Source: Deltaproteobacteria bacterium
Lineage (GTDB): Bacteria; Myxococcota_A; Polyangia; Polyangiales; Polyangiaceae
Assembly (NCBI GenBank): GCA_003235365.1
Contig: QJWJ01000516.1
Location: 1-64,000 of the forward strand
Direction of reading: 5' to 3'
DNA length: 64,000 nucleotides
The notes under the pieces were generated by a model. That model had not been told where the DNA came from and made no database searches. It saw nothing but the letters and a program-made list of their open reading frames with translations. Both the position numbers and the translations under genes were made by a program. Below are positions 63,374 to 64,000 of this stretch, one piece after another; the stretch's first letter is position 1; the number at the start of each line of letters is the position of its first letter.

Positions 63374-64000
63374 TCACTCACACGCGAAGTACAACTGCCC
63401 GGTTTCTGGCCCCTGCTCGCCCACGGAGCCGTCGGCCAAGATGACTCGATCGAAGCCTGCCGTGCCGAGCAACGCTGACAGGGCCCGCCGTTCGAGGTAG
63501 TGATGGGTGATCACTTGGGTCAACGCCTCGGCAGGCAATGCCTCGGCGTGTTCAGTTGCCCGGTATTCGAAAGTCGCCTCGACCGTGCGACGAGAAAACC
63601 AGTAGCTGTTCCGTTCGAACACGTGATACCGAACCCCGCGGACCTCGACGGTTGCCACTTCTTCGTAGTCATCTCGCAGGGGTTCGTCTTGCGCCGTCAC
63701 TTCAGCGTCTTCGTCCATGTCGTCTGCATCGTAGACATCGAAGAGCAGCTTGCCTCCCGGCGTCAGATGACGCCGCACGGCGCGCAGACAAGACAGCTTT
63801 TCGTCGTCGCGCAGGCACCACAAGCCGGAATAGGGCAAGATGATTCGATCGAAGCGCCCAGGCACCTCGAAGTCACTCATATCTGCTCGCACGAAGGCCA
63901 CCACGTCCGTATGCTCCGTGCGCTCATCGACGCTCTCCGCGCGCAATCCGAGTTCCTGGGCGCGCTGCGCAGCCAACGCGAGCATGCCGGGATCCGAGTC
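63374..64000 (-). CDS. SAM-dependent methyltransferase, N-terminus outside window
   Basis: 208 visible residues, open to the right edge. The first visible residues DSDPGMLALAAQRAQELG are motif I/II of a class I methyltransferase, so the real start and the glycine-rich SAM loop lie beyond 64000; the ATG at 63985 is internal. Further motifs: FDRIILPYSGLWCLRDDEKLSCLRAVRRHLTPGGKLLFDVYDAD. The C-terminal part has YYWFSRRTVEATFEYR-type beta segments and HHYLERRALSALLGTAGFD, common in small-molecule methyltransferases. The substrate is unknown. Confidence 0.88.
   Translation of the reverse strand, partial: DSDPGMLALAAQRAQELGLRAESVDERTEHTDVVAFVRADMSDFEVPGRFDRIILPYSGLWCLRDDEKLSCLRAVRRHLTPGGKLLFDVYDADDMDEDAEVTAQDEPLRDDYEEVATVEVRGVRYHVFERNSYWFSRRTVEATFEYRATEHAEALPAEALTQVITHHYLERRALSALLGTAGFDRVILADGSVGEQGPETGQLYFACE

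Noticed and set aside
1-64000. tRNA, rRNA, insertion sequence or prophage
   Set aside because: I scanned for cloverleaf-like ends, rRNA conserved blocks, transposase and phage motifs and saw none; a weak or divergent RNA gene could still be missed by eye.

Overview
The window comes from a GC-rich (by eye about 64%) delta-type proteobacterium, most likely a member of the Myxococcota. The evidence is two proteins with MYXO-CTERM-like C-terminal anchors (18155-19210 and 56908-58914), an LPMO-like protein of a family first named in Sorangium, many lipoproteins with Ala/Pro/Thr-rich linkers, a zinc-ribbon/Pro-rich/TonB-like protein of the AgmX type, and a double-FHA zinc-ribbon protein. I found no rRNA, tRNA, CRISPR array, insertion sequence or prophage.

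Layout. 1-9.9 kb: PAS sensor fragment, DUF481 outer-membrane protein, REC-GGDEF diguanylate cyclase, an unrecognised Rossmann-like protein, an AlkA-like glycosylase, thyA-folA, and a circularly permuted ATP-grasp/alpha-E pair. 10-24.8 kb: GNAT-nitrilase fusion, GH37 trehalase, HD hydrolase, a divergent TetR/AmpG-like MFS pair with a clear operator candidate, a DUF4336 protein, LPMO-like protein, Lon-substrate-binding-domain protein, CAP-domain lipoprotein, GH8 glucanase and EVE protein. 24.7-35.7 kb: AgmX-like protein, an NtrC-type regulator with a degenerate AAA+ core coupled to an FGE-like lipoprotein, FG-GAP and TPR/PEGA proteins. 35.9-45.1 kb: ruvA, double-FHA protein, a Nudix protein with a damaged box, a ComF-type phosphoribosyltransferase, CcdA-thioredoxin (DsbD-like), small lipoproteins, an FKBP isomerase, a LamG-like lipoprotein and a CAP lipoprotein.

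45.2-56.2 kb is the highlight: a multiheme cytochrome locus with 68 heme-binding motifs in five genes. It encodes an OmcA/MtrC-family decaheme lipoprotein on a collagen-like stalk, an outer-membrane beta-barrel overlapping a 12-heme lipoprotein, a 15-motif CX4CH/CX2CH lipoprotein, a 27-heme lipoprotein, and an inner-membrane NapC/NirT tetraheme protein. Together these could form a quinol-to-cell-surface electron path, that is, a porin-cytochrome extracellular electron transfer system, which is not a textbook trait of myxobacteria.

56.3-64 kb: twin small membrane proteins around a DUF2330 protein, a GAF/AraC regulator, a PfkB kinase, a GAF protein and a partial methyltransferase. Two families of dispersed palindromic repeats occur in intergenic DNA, at 24.1/60.5/61.1 kb and 52.9/62.4 kb. 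Statements of homology rest on motif recognition by eye; no database search was run.
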